DNA of 64,000 nt from Pimelobacter simplex (lineage in GTDB: Bacteria > Actinomycetota > Actinomycetes > Propionibacteriales > Nocardioidaceae). Under the pieces are notes generated by a model. It was given only the letters and a program-made list of their open reading frames with translations, ran no database searches and was not told where the DNA came from. Location: the NCBI GenBank assembly GCA_016803235.1, contig JADCLI010000003.1:62001-126000 (forward strand), in the 5' to 3' direction. Positions 37,392 to 44,161 of this stretch are shown here, in pieces. The position numbers were made by a program, and so were the translations under genes. Numbering within the stretch: the stretch's first letter is position 1; the number at the start of each line of letters is the position of its first letter.

Positions 37392-38012
37392 TCAGAGACG
37401 CTCGAGGCTCGCCAGCAGGTGGGCGCGCAGCGCCGGCCAGGCCGGGTAGGCGTCCGTGGCGCCGGGGATGTTGGCGACCAGGACGGTGCCCCGCACGGTG
37501 GCCATCGCGATCTGGACGAGCTCGACGAAGCCCTCCCGCCCGGCGTACGACGGCAGCAGCGCGGCCGCCAGCGCCTGGATCTCGCCCATGCCGCCGCACA
37601 CGATCTCGGCGACCCGCGCCGCCATCGCGGGCTCGGTGCGGGCGAGGTTGAACAGCTCGAGGACCGCCGGCGTCACCGGAAGGTTGTGGATCTCCCAGAT
37701 CATGTCGAGCAGGCGGCCGGCCCGCTCCTGCTCGGTGCCGACGTCGAGGCCGCGGGAGGCGGCGTCGGCGAGCAGCTGCTCGACGAGGCGGACCATCGCC
37801 GCGTCGACGAGGGCGGCCTTGGTCGGGAAGTAGTGCTGCTGGGCGCCCTGGCTGACGCCGGCCCGCTCGGCGACCCGGCGGGTGGTCGTGGCGACGTACC
37901 CGTCCTCGGCGAGGCACTCGATGGTCGCGTCGAGCAGCCGCTCGGTCGTCGCCGCGCGGCGGTCGGCCTGGCGCCGGCTCGTCGCCCTCGTCGCCCTCGT
38001 CGCCGGTGCCAT
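37392..38012 (-). CDS. TetR-family regulator divergent from an SDR/OYE pair
   Basis: The 206-aa regulator has an N-terminal TetR HTH (TTERLLDATIECLAEDGYVATTTRRVAERAGVSQGAQQHYFPTKAAL, residues about 20-66) and an all-helical C-terminal domain. A very Thr/Arg/Ala-rich leader precedes the HTH. A 29-bp near-perfect inverted repeat lies between its ATG (38012) and the divergent SDR start (38095), so it probably controls itself and the SDR-OYE operon. The LuxR-type gene follows 29 bp downstream and may be co-transcribed. Confidence 0.92.
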   Translation of the reverse strand: MAPATRATRATSRRQADRRAATTERLLDATIECLAEDGYVATTTRRVAERAGVSQGAQQHYFPTKAALVDAAMVRLVEQLLADAASRGLDVGTEQERAGRLLDMIWEIHNLPVTPAVLELFNLARTEPAMAARVAEIVCGGMGEIQALAAALLPSYAGREGFVELVQIAMATVRGTVLVANIPGATDAYPAWPALRAHLLASLERL

Positions 38013-38047
38013 GGCCCGATCGTGGCGCACGTCTCCGCAGCTTTGCA

Positions 38048-38076
38048 AGTCAGATGACTTGTCAAGTCATCTGACT
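38048..38076. promoter_or_regulatory. 29-bp inverted repeat, probable TetR operator
   Basis: AGTCAGATGACTT and AAGTCATCTGACT are exact reverse complements separated by GTC, and each arm contains a smaller palindrome-like core (TCAGATGA). The site lies just upstream of the SDR -10 hexamer, where a repressor would block transcription in both directions. Confidence 0.85.
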
Positions 38077-38082
38077 GGGAAC

Positions 38083-38088
38083 TAGGTT
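38083..38088 (+). promoter_or_regulatory. -10 hexamer for leaderless SDR transcript
   Basis: TAGGTT lies 6 nt before ATG 38095 and 7 bp after the 29-bp operator. No SD is present. The operator covers the region where the -35 would be. Confidence 0.6.
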
Positions 38089-38094
38089 CCCGCC

Positions 38095-38967
38095 ATGAAG
38101 GACTTCCAGGACAGGGTCGCCGCCGTCACCGGCGCGGGGTCCGGCATCGGCCGCGCGCTCGCCCTCCAGCTCGTCGCCGAGGGGGCCCGGGTCGCGATCA
38201 GCGACTGGGACGCCGACGGCCTCGCCGAGACGACCCGACTGCTGGCGGCCGCCGGCGCGGAGCCGCACACCACGGTGCTCGACGTGCGCGACCGGGCCGC
38301 GGTGCACGCCTGGGCCGACACCGTCGCCGCCCACTTCGGCGCGGTCAACCTGGTCGTCAACAACGCCGGCATCACCATCTTCGGTACGGTCGAGGAGAGC
38401 CCCTACGAGGACATCGAGAAGGTCCTCGACGTCGACTTCTGGGGCGTCGTCCACGGCACCAAGGCGTTCCTCCCCCACCTCGCCGCGTCGGGCGAGGGCC
38501 ACGTCGTCAACGTGTCGAGCATCTTCGGGCTGTTCGGCGTGCCGACCCAGAGCTCCTACAACGCGGCCAAGTTCGCGGTGCGCGGGTTCACCGAGGCGCT
38601 GCGCCAGGAGCTGCTCATCTCCGGCCAGCCGGTCGGCGTCACCTGTGTCCACCCCGGCGGGATCAAGACCAACATCGTCAACAACGCGACCGCCAGCAAC
38701 GCCGCCGACACCTCCGGCATCGCGCGGGTGTTCAACCAGAGGCTCACCCGGACCACGCCCGAGGCCGCCGCGCGCACGATCCTGCGCGGCGTGCGGCGCG
38801 GGCGGCCCAAGGTGCTGATCGGTGCCGACGCGGTCGCGGTCGACCTCGTGGTGCGACTGCTCGGGGCGTCGTACCAGCGTCCGTTCGCGGCGGTCTCCCG
38901 CCGGCTGACCGCCTCCCTGTCCACCCCCTCCGCCCGTCCGACGCCCCGGAAGAAGGTCTCCTCGTGA
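38095..38967 (+). CDS. Short-chain dehydrogenase/reductase
   Basis: The 290-aa classical SDR has TGAGSGIG (cofactor loop, 13-20), DVRD, NNAG, the Ser of VNVSSIFG and YNAAK as catalytic Tyr/Lys. Asp about 37 after the second strand suggests NAD(H) preference. The about 40 C-terminal residues are basic and less conserved. The gene opens a two-gene operon with an old-yellow-enzyme homologue, whose GTG overlaps this stop codon, under the divergent TetR. The pair suggests reduction or oxidation of an enone-type or hydroxyl compound. The substrate is unknown. Confidence 0.93.
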   Translation: MKDFQDRVAAVTGAGSGIGRALALQLVAEGARVAISDWDADGLAETTRLLAAAGAEPHTTVLDVRDRAAVHAWADTVAAHFGAVNLVVNNAGITIFGTVEESPYEDIEKVLDVDFWGVVHGTKAFLPHLAASGEGHVVNVSSIFGLFGVPTQSSYNAAKFAVRGFTEALRQELLISGQPVGVTCVHPGGIKTNIVNNATASNAADTSGIARVFNQRLTRTTPEAAARTILRGVRRGRPKVLIGADAVAVDLVVRLLGASYQRPFAAVSRRLTASLSTPSARPTPRKKVSS

Positions 38968-40208
38968 CCACCCACCTCGGCTCCCCCGTCGCCCTGCCCA
39001 ACAAGCAGCTGCTGGCCAACCGGTTCATGAAGTCGGCACTCAGCGAGTCCCTCGGCGAGCGCGACGGCGGGCCGAGCGCGAAGCTCGAGCGGCTCTACTC
39101 CCGCTGGGCCCACGGCAGCTACGGCCTGGTCGTCACCGGCAACGTCATGGTCGACCGCCGCCACCTCGGCGAGCCCGGCAACGTCGTCATCGAGGACGAC
39201 CGCCACCTCGACGGTCTGCGCGCCTGGGCGTCCGGCTTCCAGGACGGCGGGACGCCGCTGTGGATGCAGGTCAACCACCCGGGCCGCCAGGCCAACGCAC
39301 TCGTCGGCCGCCACCGGCCGGTCGCGCCGAGCGCGATCCAGGCGAAGGTGCCGGGCGCCTCGAGGCCGCGGGCACTGGAGGACGCGGAGATCCGCGAGAT
39401 CGTCGACCGGTACGCCACCGCGGCCGCGGTCGCCGAGCAGGCCGGCTTCGCGGGCGTGCAGATCCACGGCGCGCACGGCTACCTCGTCACCCAGTTCCTC
39501 TCCCCGCGCACCAACCAGCGCGACGATGCGTGGGGCGGCGACCCCGACCGGCGCCGGCGGTTCGTGCTCGAGGTCCTCAAGGCGATCCGGGCGACCACGT
39601 CGCGCGGCTTCGGGGTCGGGATCAAGCTCAACTCCGCGGACTTCCAGCGCGGCGGGTTCACCGAGGAGGAGTCCCGCGAGGTGGTCCGGGCGCTGGTCGC
39701 CGACGGCATCGACCTGATCGAGATCAGCGGGGGCTCCTACGAGGCGCCCGCGATGATGGGCACGATGGCCGCCTCGACCGCGGCGCGCGAGGCCTACTTC
39801 CTGGAGTACGCCGCCTCGGTGCGCGACCTCGCGGGCGACGTACCGATCGCCGTGACGGGCGGCTTCCGATCGGCCGCCGCGATGGAGGAGGCGGTCGCGT
39901 CGGGCGACTGCGACATCGTCGGCCTGGGCCGTCCGACCTGCCTGCTCCCCGAGGCACCGCGCGCCATCCTCGAGCAGGGACTCGCGACGCTGCCGAGCTC
40001 GGACGTGAAGGCCGGGCTGCGCCCGGTTCTCGGCAAGGTCGCGAACCTCAAGCAGCTCGACGGCGCGCTCGACCTGTCGTGGCACACCGACCAGCTGCAC
40101 CGACTCGGCGCCGGCAAGGAGCCCGACCCGACCCGCTCGTGGGCCGAGGCCGCGCTGTGGCTGGGGCTGCGCAACGGGCCGGGGGCGTTCCGCGCGAAGC
40201 GGGGCTGA
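38964..40208 (+). CDS. NADH:flavin oxidoreductase, old yellow enzyme family
   Basis: The 414-aa FMN-dependent TIM barrel begins with NRFMKSALSE and has VNHPGRQ, the active-site IHGAHGYLVTQFLSPRTNQRDDAWGGD, VGIKLNSADFQRGGF and the flavin-phosphate loop VTGGFRS...GLGRP. It belongs to the OYE subgroup without an Fe-S cluster (no Cys-rich motif). GTG 38964 overlaps the SDR stop codon, so translation is coupled. Likely an ene-reductase or alkene/ketone metabolising enzyme induced through the TetR regulator. Confidence 0.93.
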   Translation: MTTHLGSPVALPNKQLLANRFMKSALSESLGERDGGPSAKLERLYSRWAHGSYGLVVTGNVMVDRRHLGEPGNVVIEDDRHLDGLRAWASGFQDGGTPLWMQVNHPGRQANALVGRHRPVAPSAIQAKVPGASRPRALEDAEIREIVDRYATAAAVAEQAGFAGVQIHGAHGYLVTQFLSPRTNQRDDAWGGDPDRRRRFVLEVLKAIRATTSRGFGVGIKLNSADFQRGGFTEEESREVVRALVADGIDLIEISGGSYEAPAMMGTMAASTAAREAYFLEYAASVRDLAGDVPIAVTGGFRSAAAMEEAVASGDCDIVGLGRPTCLLPEAPRAILEQGLATLPSSDVKAGLRPVLGKVANLKQLDGALDLSWHTDQLHRLGAGKEPDPTRSWAEAALWLGLRNGPGAFRAKRG

Positions 40209-40238
40209 GCCTCGGCGCCCTCCGGCGCCGTGGCTCAG
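40205..40238. terminator. Bidirectional terminator hairpin including both stop codons
   Basis: CTGAGCC-T-CGGCGCC (40205-40219) pairs with GGCGCCG-T-GGCTCAG (40224-40238), a 14-bp stem with one T-T mismatch and loop CTCC. The OYE TGA is in the 5' arm and the stop of the convergent membrane protein in the 3' arm. Confidence 0.75.
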
Positions 40239-40546
40239 GCCGTCCAGTCCAGGAAGATCCCGCCCGCCGTCACGGCGACCCACCACCACACGAACGAGAG
40301 GATCCCGAGGACGACGGTACGCTTCGGGTGCGGGGTCCACCAGACGAAGCAGAGCACCAGCATGACCAACCAGGTCAGCAGCAGGACGACGACCGCCCAC
40401 GCCGGCGCGAGCAGGCCCGAGGCGGCGTAGAGGAAGAACGACGAGACCAGCAGCACCAGGCCGACGAACGGCCACGGCGAGATCCGCCGTCCGGTGGCAG
40501 GGTCGATCGCCACCGGACGGACCCGGCGGCGGCGGGAGAGGACCAA
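40235..40546 (-). CDS. Small three-helix membrane protein
   Basis: This is a protein of about 103 aa with a basic N-terminus (SRRRRVRPVAIDPATGRR) and three hydrophobic helices separated by short turns, the last pair joined by WWTPHPKRT. The family is unknown. TTG 40546, 4 nt after the stop of the upstream small gene, gives the longest sensible start; GTG 40513 is an alternative. Likely co-transcribed with the two genes upstream. Its end lies in the bidirectional terminator. Confidence 0.65.
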   Translation of the reverse strand: MVLSRRRRVRPVAIDPATGRRISPWPFVGLVLLVSSFFLYAASGLLAPAWAVVVLLLTWLVMLVLCFVWWTPHPKRTVVLGILSFVWWWVAVTAGGIFLDWTA

Positions 40547-40550
40547 GGGG

Positions 40551-40745
40551 CTACTCGTCCTCGACGTCGTCGTTCCAGACCGGGTCCTCGTCCCAGGCCT
40601 CGGTGCGCTCGGCCGCCTTCTCCAGCGCCCGCGCGGCCTCGGCCTCGGTGGGGTACGGACCGAGGCGGTCCTTGTTGGGACAGCCCTCGACACCCTCGAC
40701 CCGGTGGTGGGTCAGGCAGAACCAGTACTCGTCGTCCGCGGACAT
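40551..40745 (-). CDS. Conserved small acidic protein
   Basis: The 64-aa protein has the pattern DEYWFCLTHHRVEGVEGC, then RLGPYPTEAEAARALEKAAERTEAWD and an acidic tail. I recognise this as a small protein common among actinobacteria, without assigned function. The Cys-x2-His-His...Cys arrangement could hold a metal, and the LGPYPTEAEA segment resembles a SPOR-like strand-helix. Between a TPR protein gene and a small membrane-protein gene on one strand. Confidence 0.75.
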   Translation of the reverse strand: MSADDEYWFCLTHHRVEGVEGCPNKDRLGPYPTEAEAARALEKAAERTEAWDEDPVWNDDVEDE

Positions 40746-40754
40746 GGTCCGAAC

Positions 40755-41177
40755 CTACTGCAGACGACCCGCCAGCCGCTCGACCCGCAGGACGTCGTAC
40801 TCGTGCTCGGGGTCGCCGGTCATCGCCGCCGCCAGCCGCAGGTGCGGCAGCGCGGCCTCGTACTGCGACTGGCGCTCCAGCGCCCGCCCCAGCGCGTGCC
40901 GGCTCCAGGCGTCGGCCGGGTCCTCGGCCACCAGCCCGGTGAGCTCGTCGGTGGCCTTCTGCAGCTGCGCGCGCATCAGGTAGGCCCACGCCCGCAGCGA
41001 CCGCAGCCCGCGGTTGTCCGGCTCCTGCTCGAGCGCCGGCTCCAGCACCTGCAGCGCCTCACGCGGCGCCCGGCGGGACAGGAAGTCGTGGGCGGTCCGG
41101 TACGCCGCCTCGTGGCGTGCCGTCGTACCCGGGAACACGATCGGCGGCAGCACCTTGATCTCGGGCATCTCGTTCAT
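40755..41177 (-). CDS. Tetratricopeptide-repeat protein
   Basis: The 140-aa soluble protein is made of about three TPR-like helical pairs (AYRTAHDFLSRRAPREALQVLEPALEQEPDN; RAWAYLMRAQLQKATDELTGLVAEDPAD; RHALGRALERQSQYEAALPHLRLAAAM). It would serve as a protein-interaction scaffold. ATG 41177 has GAGG 6 nt upstream. It is divergent from rnpB, whose promoter must lie in the 50 bp between them. Confidence 0.85.
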   Translation of the reverse strand: MNEMPEIKVLPPIVFPGTTARHEAAYRTAHDFLSRRAPREALQVLEPALEQEPDNRGLRSLRAWAYLMRAQLQKATDELTGLVAEDPADAWSRHALGRALERQSQYEAALPHLRLAAAMTGDPEHEYDVLRVERLAGRLQ

Positions 41178-41227
41178 GTGGACCTCAACTGTCCGAGGGC
41201 TCGCGTTGTTCCCTAGAGTGGTCCACG

Positions 41228-41592
41228 GACGGGCTGGCCGGGCGACCGCGTGATCCACCGCCGCGAGGCGTCGGATCCCGAGGAAAGTCCGGGCTCCACA
41301 GAGCAGGGTGGTGGGTAACACCCACCCGGGGTGACCCGCGGGACAGTGCCACAGAGAACAGACCGCCTCGCCCCTCGTGGACGGGGTAAGGGTGAAACGG
41401 TGGGGCAAGAGCCCACCAGTGCGCCGGGTGACCGGCGCAGCTAGGCAAACCCCACCCGGAGCAAGACCAGACAGCACACGTTCGAGGGCGGCTCGTCCGA
41501 GTGTGCGGGTAGGTCGCTCGAGGCTGTCGGCAACGGCAGCCCTAGATGGATGGTCGCCGATCACAGAACCCGGCTTACAGGCCAGCCCGTCC
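41228..41592 (+). ncRNA. rnpB: RNase P RNA, bacterial A type
   Basis: The catalytic RNA of RNase P, which cuts tRNA 5' leaders. The universal P4 strand GAGGAAAGTCCGGGCTC lies at 41280-41296 and its 3' partner region ACAGAACCCGGCTTAC at 41564-41579. The ends pair as P1: CGGGCTGGCC (41230-41239) with GGCCAGCCCG (41580-41589). Length (about 360 nt) and an actinobacterial GC-rich interior with GGGTAACACCC-type loops support the assignment. Exact ends are estimated from P1. Confidence 0.95.
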
Positions 41593-41669
41593 CCACAAGT
41601 TCGCCGAGCAGCCCGAGCCCACGAGCTCGCCGAGCAGCCCCAGCCCACAAGTTCGTCGAGTAGCCCGAG
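41592..41669. repeat. Three tandem 26-bp repeats after rnpB
   Basis: Three copies (41592-41617, 41618-41643, 41644-41669) of a 26-bp unit starting CCCACAAGTTCG differ by only a few bases and follow directly on the RNase P RNA. After them comes CGAGGGCGTATCGAGACGCC, a sequence type that is often dispersed in Nocardioides-like genomes (recollection, not checked). No spacer is present. The 41590-41758 stretch otherwise holds only the promoter of the next gene. Confidence 0.8.
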
Positions 41670-41746
41670 CCCCTGGGCGAGGGCGTATCGAGACGCCTGG
41701 ACGATCCAGCTCAACGGAACCGGCCACACGGTCCGCAGCTCATGGC

Positions 41747-41752
41747 TACCGT
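41747..41752 (+). promoter_or_regulatory. -10 hexamer for leaderless NERD gene
   Basis: TACCGT lies 6 nt before ATG 41759 and fits TANNNT. No SD is visible. Confidence 0.5.
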
Positions 41753-41758
41753 CACTCA

Positions 41759-42559
41759 ATGGACGACGCGCCGGACGAAAAGCGCACGCGGCTGCGCTAC
41801 GCCGGCACCTGCCGGATCTGCGGCGCCGCCCTCGACGCCGGCACCGAAGCGGTCTACGAGCGCTCCCTTCGCTCGGTGCGGTGCCTGACCTGCTCCCCCA
41901 CCCCGGCGCCCGTCGAGTCGGGCACAGCCGGCGCCTCCGCCCGACGCGAGCACGAACGCCGCCGCGCCAAGCGCGAGGGCCGCATCCGCGCCAAGCACCC
42001 GAAGCTCGGCGGCCTGATCCTCGCCCTCAGCGACGACCCGCAGTCGACCACCGCCTGGAAGTCGGGCGCCCTGGGCGAGGAACGCCTCGGCCAGCGCCTC
42101 GACGGGCTCGCCTCCGACACTCTTCTCGTCCTCCACGACCGCCGCGTTCCCGGCACCCGCGCCAACATCGACCACATCGCCGTCACCCCGACCGGCGTCT
42201 ACGCGATCGACGCCAAGAGGTACGTCGGCCAGCGCCCCTCGATGCGCGTCGAGGGCGGCCTCCTCCGGCCACGGGTGGAGAAGCTCATGGTCGGCTCGCG
42301 CGACCGGTCCAAGCTGGTCGACAGCGTGCTCACACAGGTCGACCTCGTGCGGTCGATCGTCGGCCCTGAGGTGCCCGTGACCGGCATCCTCTGCTTCGTC
42401 GAGGCGGACTGGCCACTGATCGGCGGCGCGTTCACGATACGCGGCGTCGAGGTGGTCTGGCCGAAGAAGCTCTCGACGTTGCTCGCCGCAGAAGGTCCGC
42501 ACACCTCGGCGGTCGTGCACGTTCATCGATCGTTGGCAACGGCCCTGTCGCAAGCCTGA
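41759..42559 (+). CDS. Zinc-finger plus NERD-domain (nuclease-related) protein
   Basis: The 266-aa protein begins with a four-Cys knuckle (C18, C21, C42, C45), then a charged Arg/Lys helix and a NERD domain (about 100-215): KSGALGEERLGQRL, ANIDHIAVTPTGVYAIDAKRY, giving the acidic/Lys catalytic pattern of the PD-(D/E)XK fold (D138, D151, K153). NERD proteins are presumed nucleases, often in accessory or defence settings; activity is not proven for this branch. The start at ATG 41759 excludes an upstream extension through the rnpB repeats. An IS110 element begins about 30 bp after the stop. Confidence 0.85.
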   Translation: MDDAPDEKRTRLRYAGTCRICGAALDAGTEAVYERSLRSVRCLTCSPTPAPVESGTAGASARREHERRRAKREGRIRAKHPKLGGLILALSDDPQSTTAWKSGALGEERLGQRLDGLASDTLLVLHDRRVPGTRANIDHIAVTPTGVYAIDAKRYVGQRPSMRVEGGLLRPRVEKLMVGSRDRSKLVDSVLTQVDLVRSIVGPEVPVTGILCFVEADWPLIGGAFTIRGVEVVWPKKLSTLLAAEGPHTSAVVHVHRSLATALSQA

Positions 42560-42590
42560 TGCCACGGGCCATACCGGCTCCCTTCTGTTG

Positions 42591-43757
42591 TCAACCGGTC
42601 GGGCGTAGCGTCTGTGTTGCGGGTCCGGGAAGTGGCCGATCCGAAGTGTCGATGAGCGGGTGTGAGTCGGCCGCGCTGGATTCTTGAGACGCCCCGCATT
42701 GCCCTCCCGGACCCGTACCAACCTCGCGCCCGACAGCCACCTCGGCGTCCTCGACGAGTTGGCGGTAGATCGCGTCAGAGACCCGTCGCTTCAGGCACCT
42801 GATGGCCTCGAGTGACTTCTTGCCCTCAGCTCGCTTGCATCGGTAGTAGGCGCGGCCGTCGGTGTCGAGACGGATCTGACTGATCGCGGCGACGTGGATC
42901 ATGTGATTGGCCCGTCGATTCCCCGCTCGCGAGAGTCGGTGGCGGTTCTGCTCACCAGAGGACGCGTCGAGCGGCGCGGTACCGGTCCAGGACGCGAACC
43001 GGTTGCGATCAGCGAAGCGGTTGACATCGCCGACGTCGGCCAGGATTCGGGCTGCGACAACTGGGCCGACGCCGTGGATGTCCATGAGTCGCGAGCCGCG
43101 GGCGAGCACGATCGTCTTCAGCTCGGCGGTGGCCTTCTTGATCTTGGCCTCGACCGCGATCAGCTCAGCGAGCTCTTCAGCCGCGATCCGGCGTCGGGTC
43201 TTGCCGGCGATGTCGCGCGGCCGGACGGAGGCAAGCATCGTCTTGGCCTGACCGGTGGTGATGTCGCGTTTGGCTTGTCCAGGAAGGAGTTCGGCCAACA
43301 GCGCCTGCAATCGATCCACGGTCTGGACCCGCCGACGGGTGAGGGCTTCGCGGCGGTCGCAGAGCATCCGCAACGCCTCGAGTTCGCCATCTACGCGAAG
43401 GACTCGCAGGGTCTTGGTGCGGACCGCGACCACTGCCACTGAGTGGGCGTCGCGGGCGTCGGTCTTGCGGTTGTGACCGGTGTCGAAGAGCCGGACGCGC
43501 GCGGCGAGCTTGGCGGGCACGTCGACCACTCGTTCGCCGTCTTCGAGCAGTCGTTGTGCGAGTGGGCGGCCTGTGCCGTTGCTGCCTTCGACGGCCCAGA
43601 CTCGCTCAGGCCAGGTCTTCGCGTACTTTCGCATCGCGGCGTAGCCGGCCTTGTCGGTGGTGAACCGGCCTGAGCCGAGCAGATTCTCCTGGTGGTCGAC
43701 GACCTCGATGGTGACCGACAGCTTGTGGGGATCCATCCCGATGACGACGTGCTCCAC
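42591..43757 (-). CDS. IS110-family transposase (DEDD recombinase)
   Basis: The 388-aa transposase has the N-terminal DEDD RuvC-like domain (D9 in GMDPHK, E57 in AVEGSNGTG, D100 and D103 in KTDARDAH) and the C-terminal Transposase_20 domain with IHGVGPVVAARIL, FASWTGTAPLDASSGEQNR (catalytic Ser about 266/267), and GNRRANHMIH. It is full length and uninterrupted, so probably active. Such enzymes use a bridge RNA from the element's own left end to choose target and donor DNA. The C-terminal about 50 residues after AIYRQLVED are not conserved and may be read-through. Confidence 0.96.
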   Translation of the reverse strand: MEHVVIGMDPHKLSVTIEVVDHQENLLGSGRFTTDKAGYAAMRKYAKTWPERVWAVEGSNGTGRPLAQRLLEDGERVVDVPAKLAARVRLFDTGHNRKTDARDAHSVAVVAVRTKTLRVLRVDGELEALRMLCDRREALTRRRVQTVDRLQALLAELLPGQAKRDITTGQAKTMLASVRPRDIAGKTRRRIAAEELAELIAVEAKIKKATAELKTIVLARGSRLMDIHGVGPVVAARILADVGDVNRFADRNRFASWTGTAPLDASSGEQNRHRLSRAGNRRANHMIHVAAISQIRLDTDGRAYYRCKRAEGKKSLEAIRCLKRRVSDAIYRQLVEDAEVAVGREVGTGPGGQCGASQESSAADSHPLIDTSDRPLPGPATQTLRPTG

Positions 43758-43978
43758 TTCCTTACTCCCGCCTGTGCTCGTTCCTCATGGACGGCGAGGT
43801 GGGCAGTGCTACTACGAGCTGGGCAGTCCCTTCTTGAGCCACGCCTCGTCACGATCACCGGCGGGCCGCAGACCGATAGCGAGCCACACCAGAACCACCG
43901 GTGGGCAGCCGCATAGAGAGCCGCCCGCCGATCACCTGGACCGAGTCTGGCCAGACACCGGTCCTACGGGAATCCTCT
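43758..43978 (-). ncRNA. Candidate IS110 bridge-RNA region (non-coding left end)
   Basis: This 220-bp non-coding stretch upstream of the transposase is where IS110 elements encode their bridge RNA. It contains GTCTGGCCAGAC (43945-43956) inside a longer imperfect inverted repeat (43938-43964), a CCACCGGTGG palindrome near 43899, and several CTGCCCA copies on the transcribed strand. These could form the guide-loop stems. The exact RNA ends and loops cannot be set by eye. Confidence 0.5.
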
Positions 43979-44024
43979 AGTAGCCGCTTGGGACGTCAGA
44001 TCACAACCGTCATTAAGGACGCAA

Positions 44025-44123
44025 TCAGAGGCGAGGAGACTGCACCCATTCTCTGGCCCGGTCGAAGTGCCGGTCCCAGCCCTCGACGCTCCACTCACCG
44101 ATGAGTCCCAGCAGAGCGTCCGG
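44025..44123 (-). pseudogene. Possible C-terminal gene fragment next to the IS110 end
   Basis: On the minus strand, a 32-codon stretch (about DALLGLIGEWSVEGWDRHF, then DRAREWVQSPRL and TGA at 44025) has natural-looking amino acid composition, unlike its other frames. It is preceded by an in-frame stop. It may be the tail of a gene lost when the accessory region was assembled. The family was not recognised. The remaining 43981-44161 sequence carries no other feature. Confidence 0.25.
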
Positions 44124-44161
44124 TCAGACATGTGTCAGCCGACGAGACGACGAGGGGCACG

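Larger units (their letters stand above)
42560..43980 (-). mobile_element. IS110-family insertion sequence (ends approximate)
   Basis: One intact transposase gene with a longer non-coding end on its upstream side (43758-about 43980) and a very short downstream end (42560-42590) is the layout of IS110 elements. No terminal inverted repeats or target duplications were seen, as expected for this family. The right end must lie after the NERD stop codon at 42559. The left end near CTAGAGGATTCC (about 43975) is a guess. Confidence 0.7.

Noticed and set aside
41592..41669. A CRISPR array
   Set aside because: The 26-bp units are directly adjacent with no spacers, and no cas genes are nearby.
42560..43980. 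Terminal inverted repeats and target duplications for the insertion element
   Set aside because: None could be found. This agrees with the IS110 family, but it means the element ends are only estimated.
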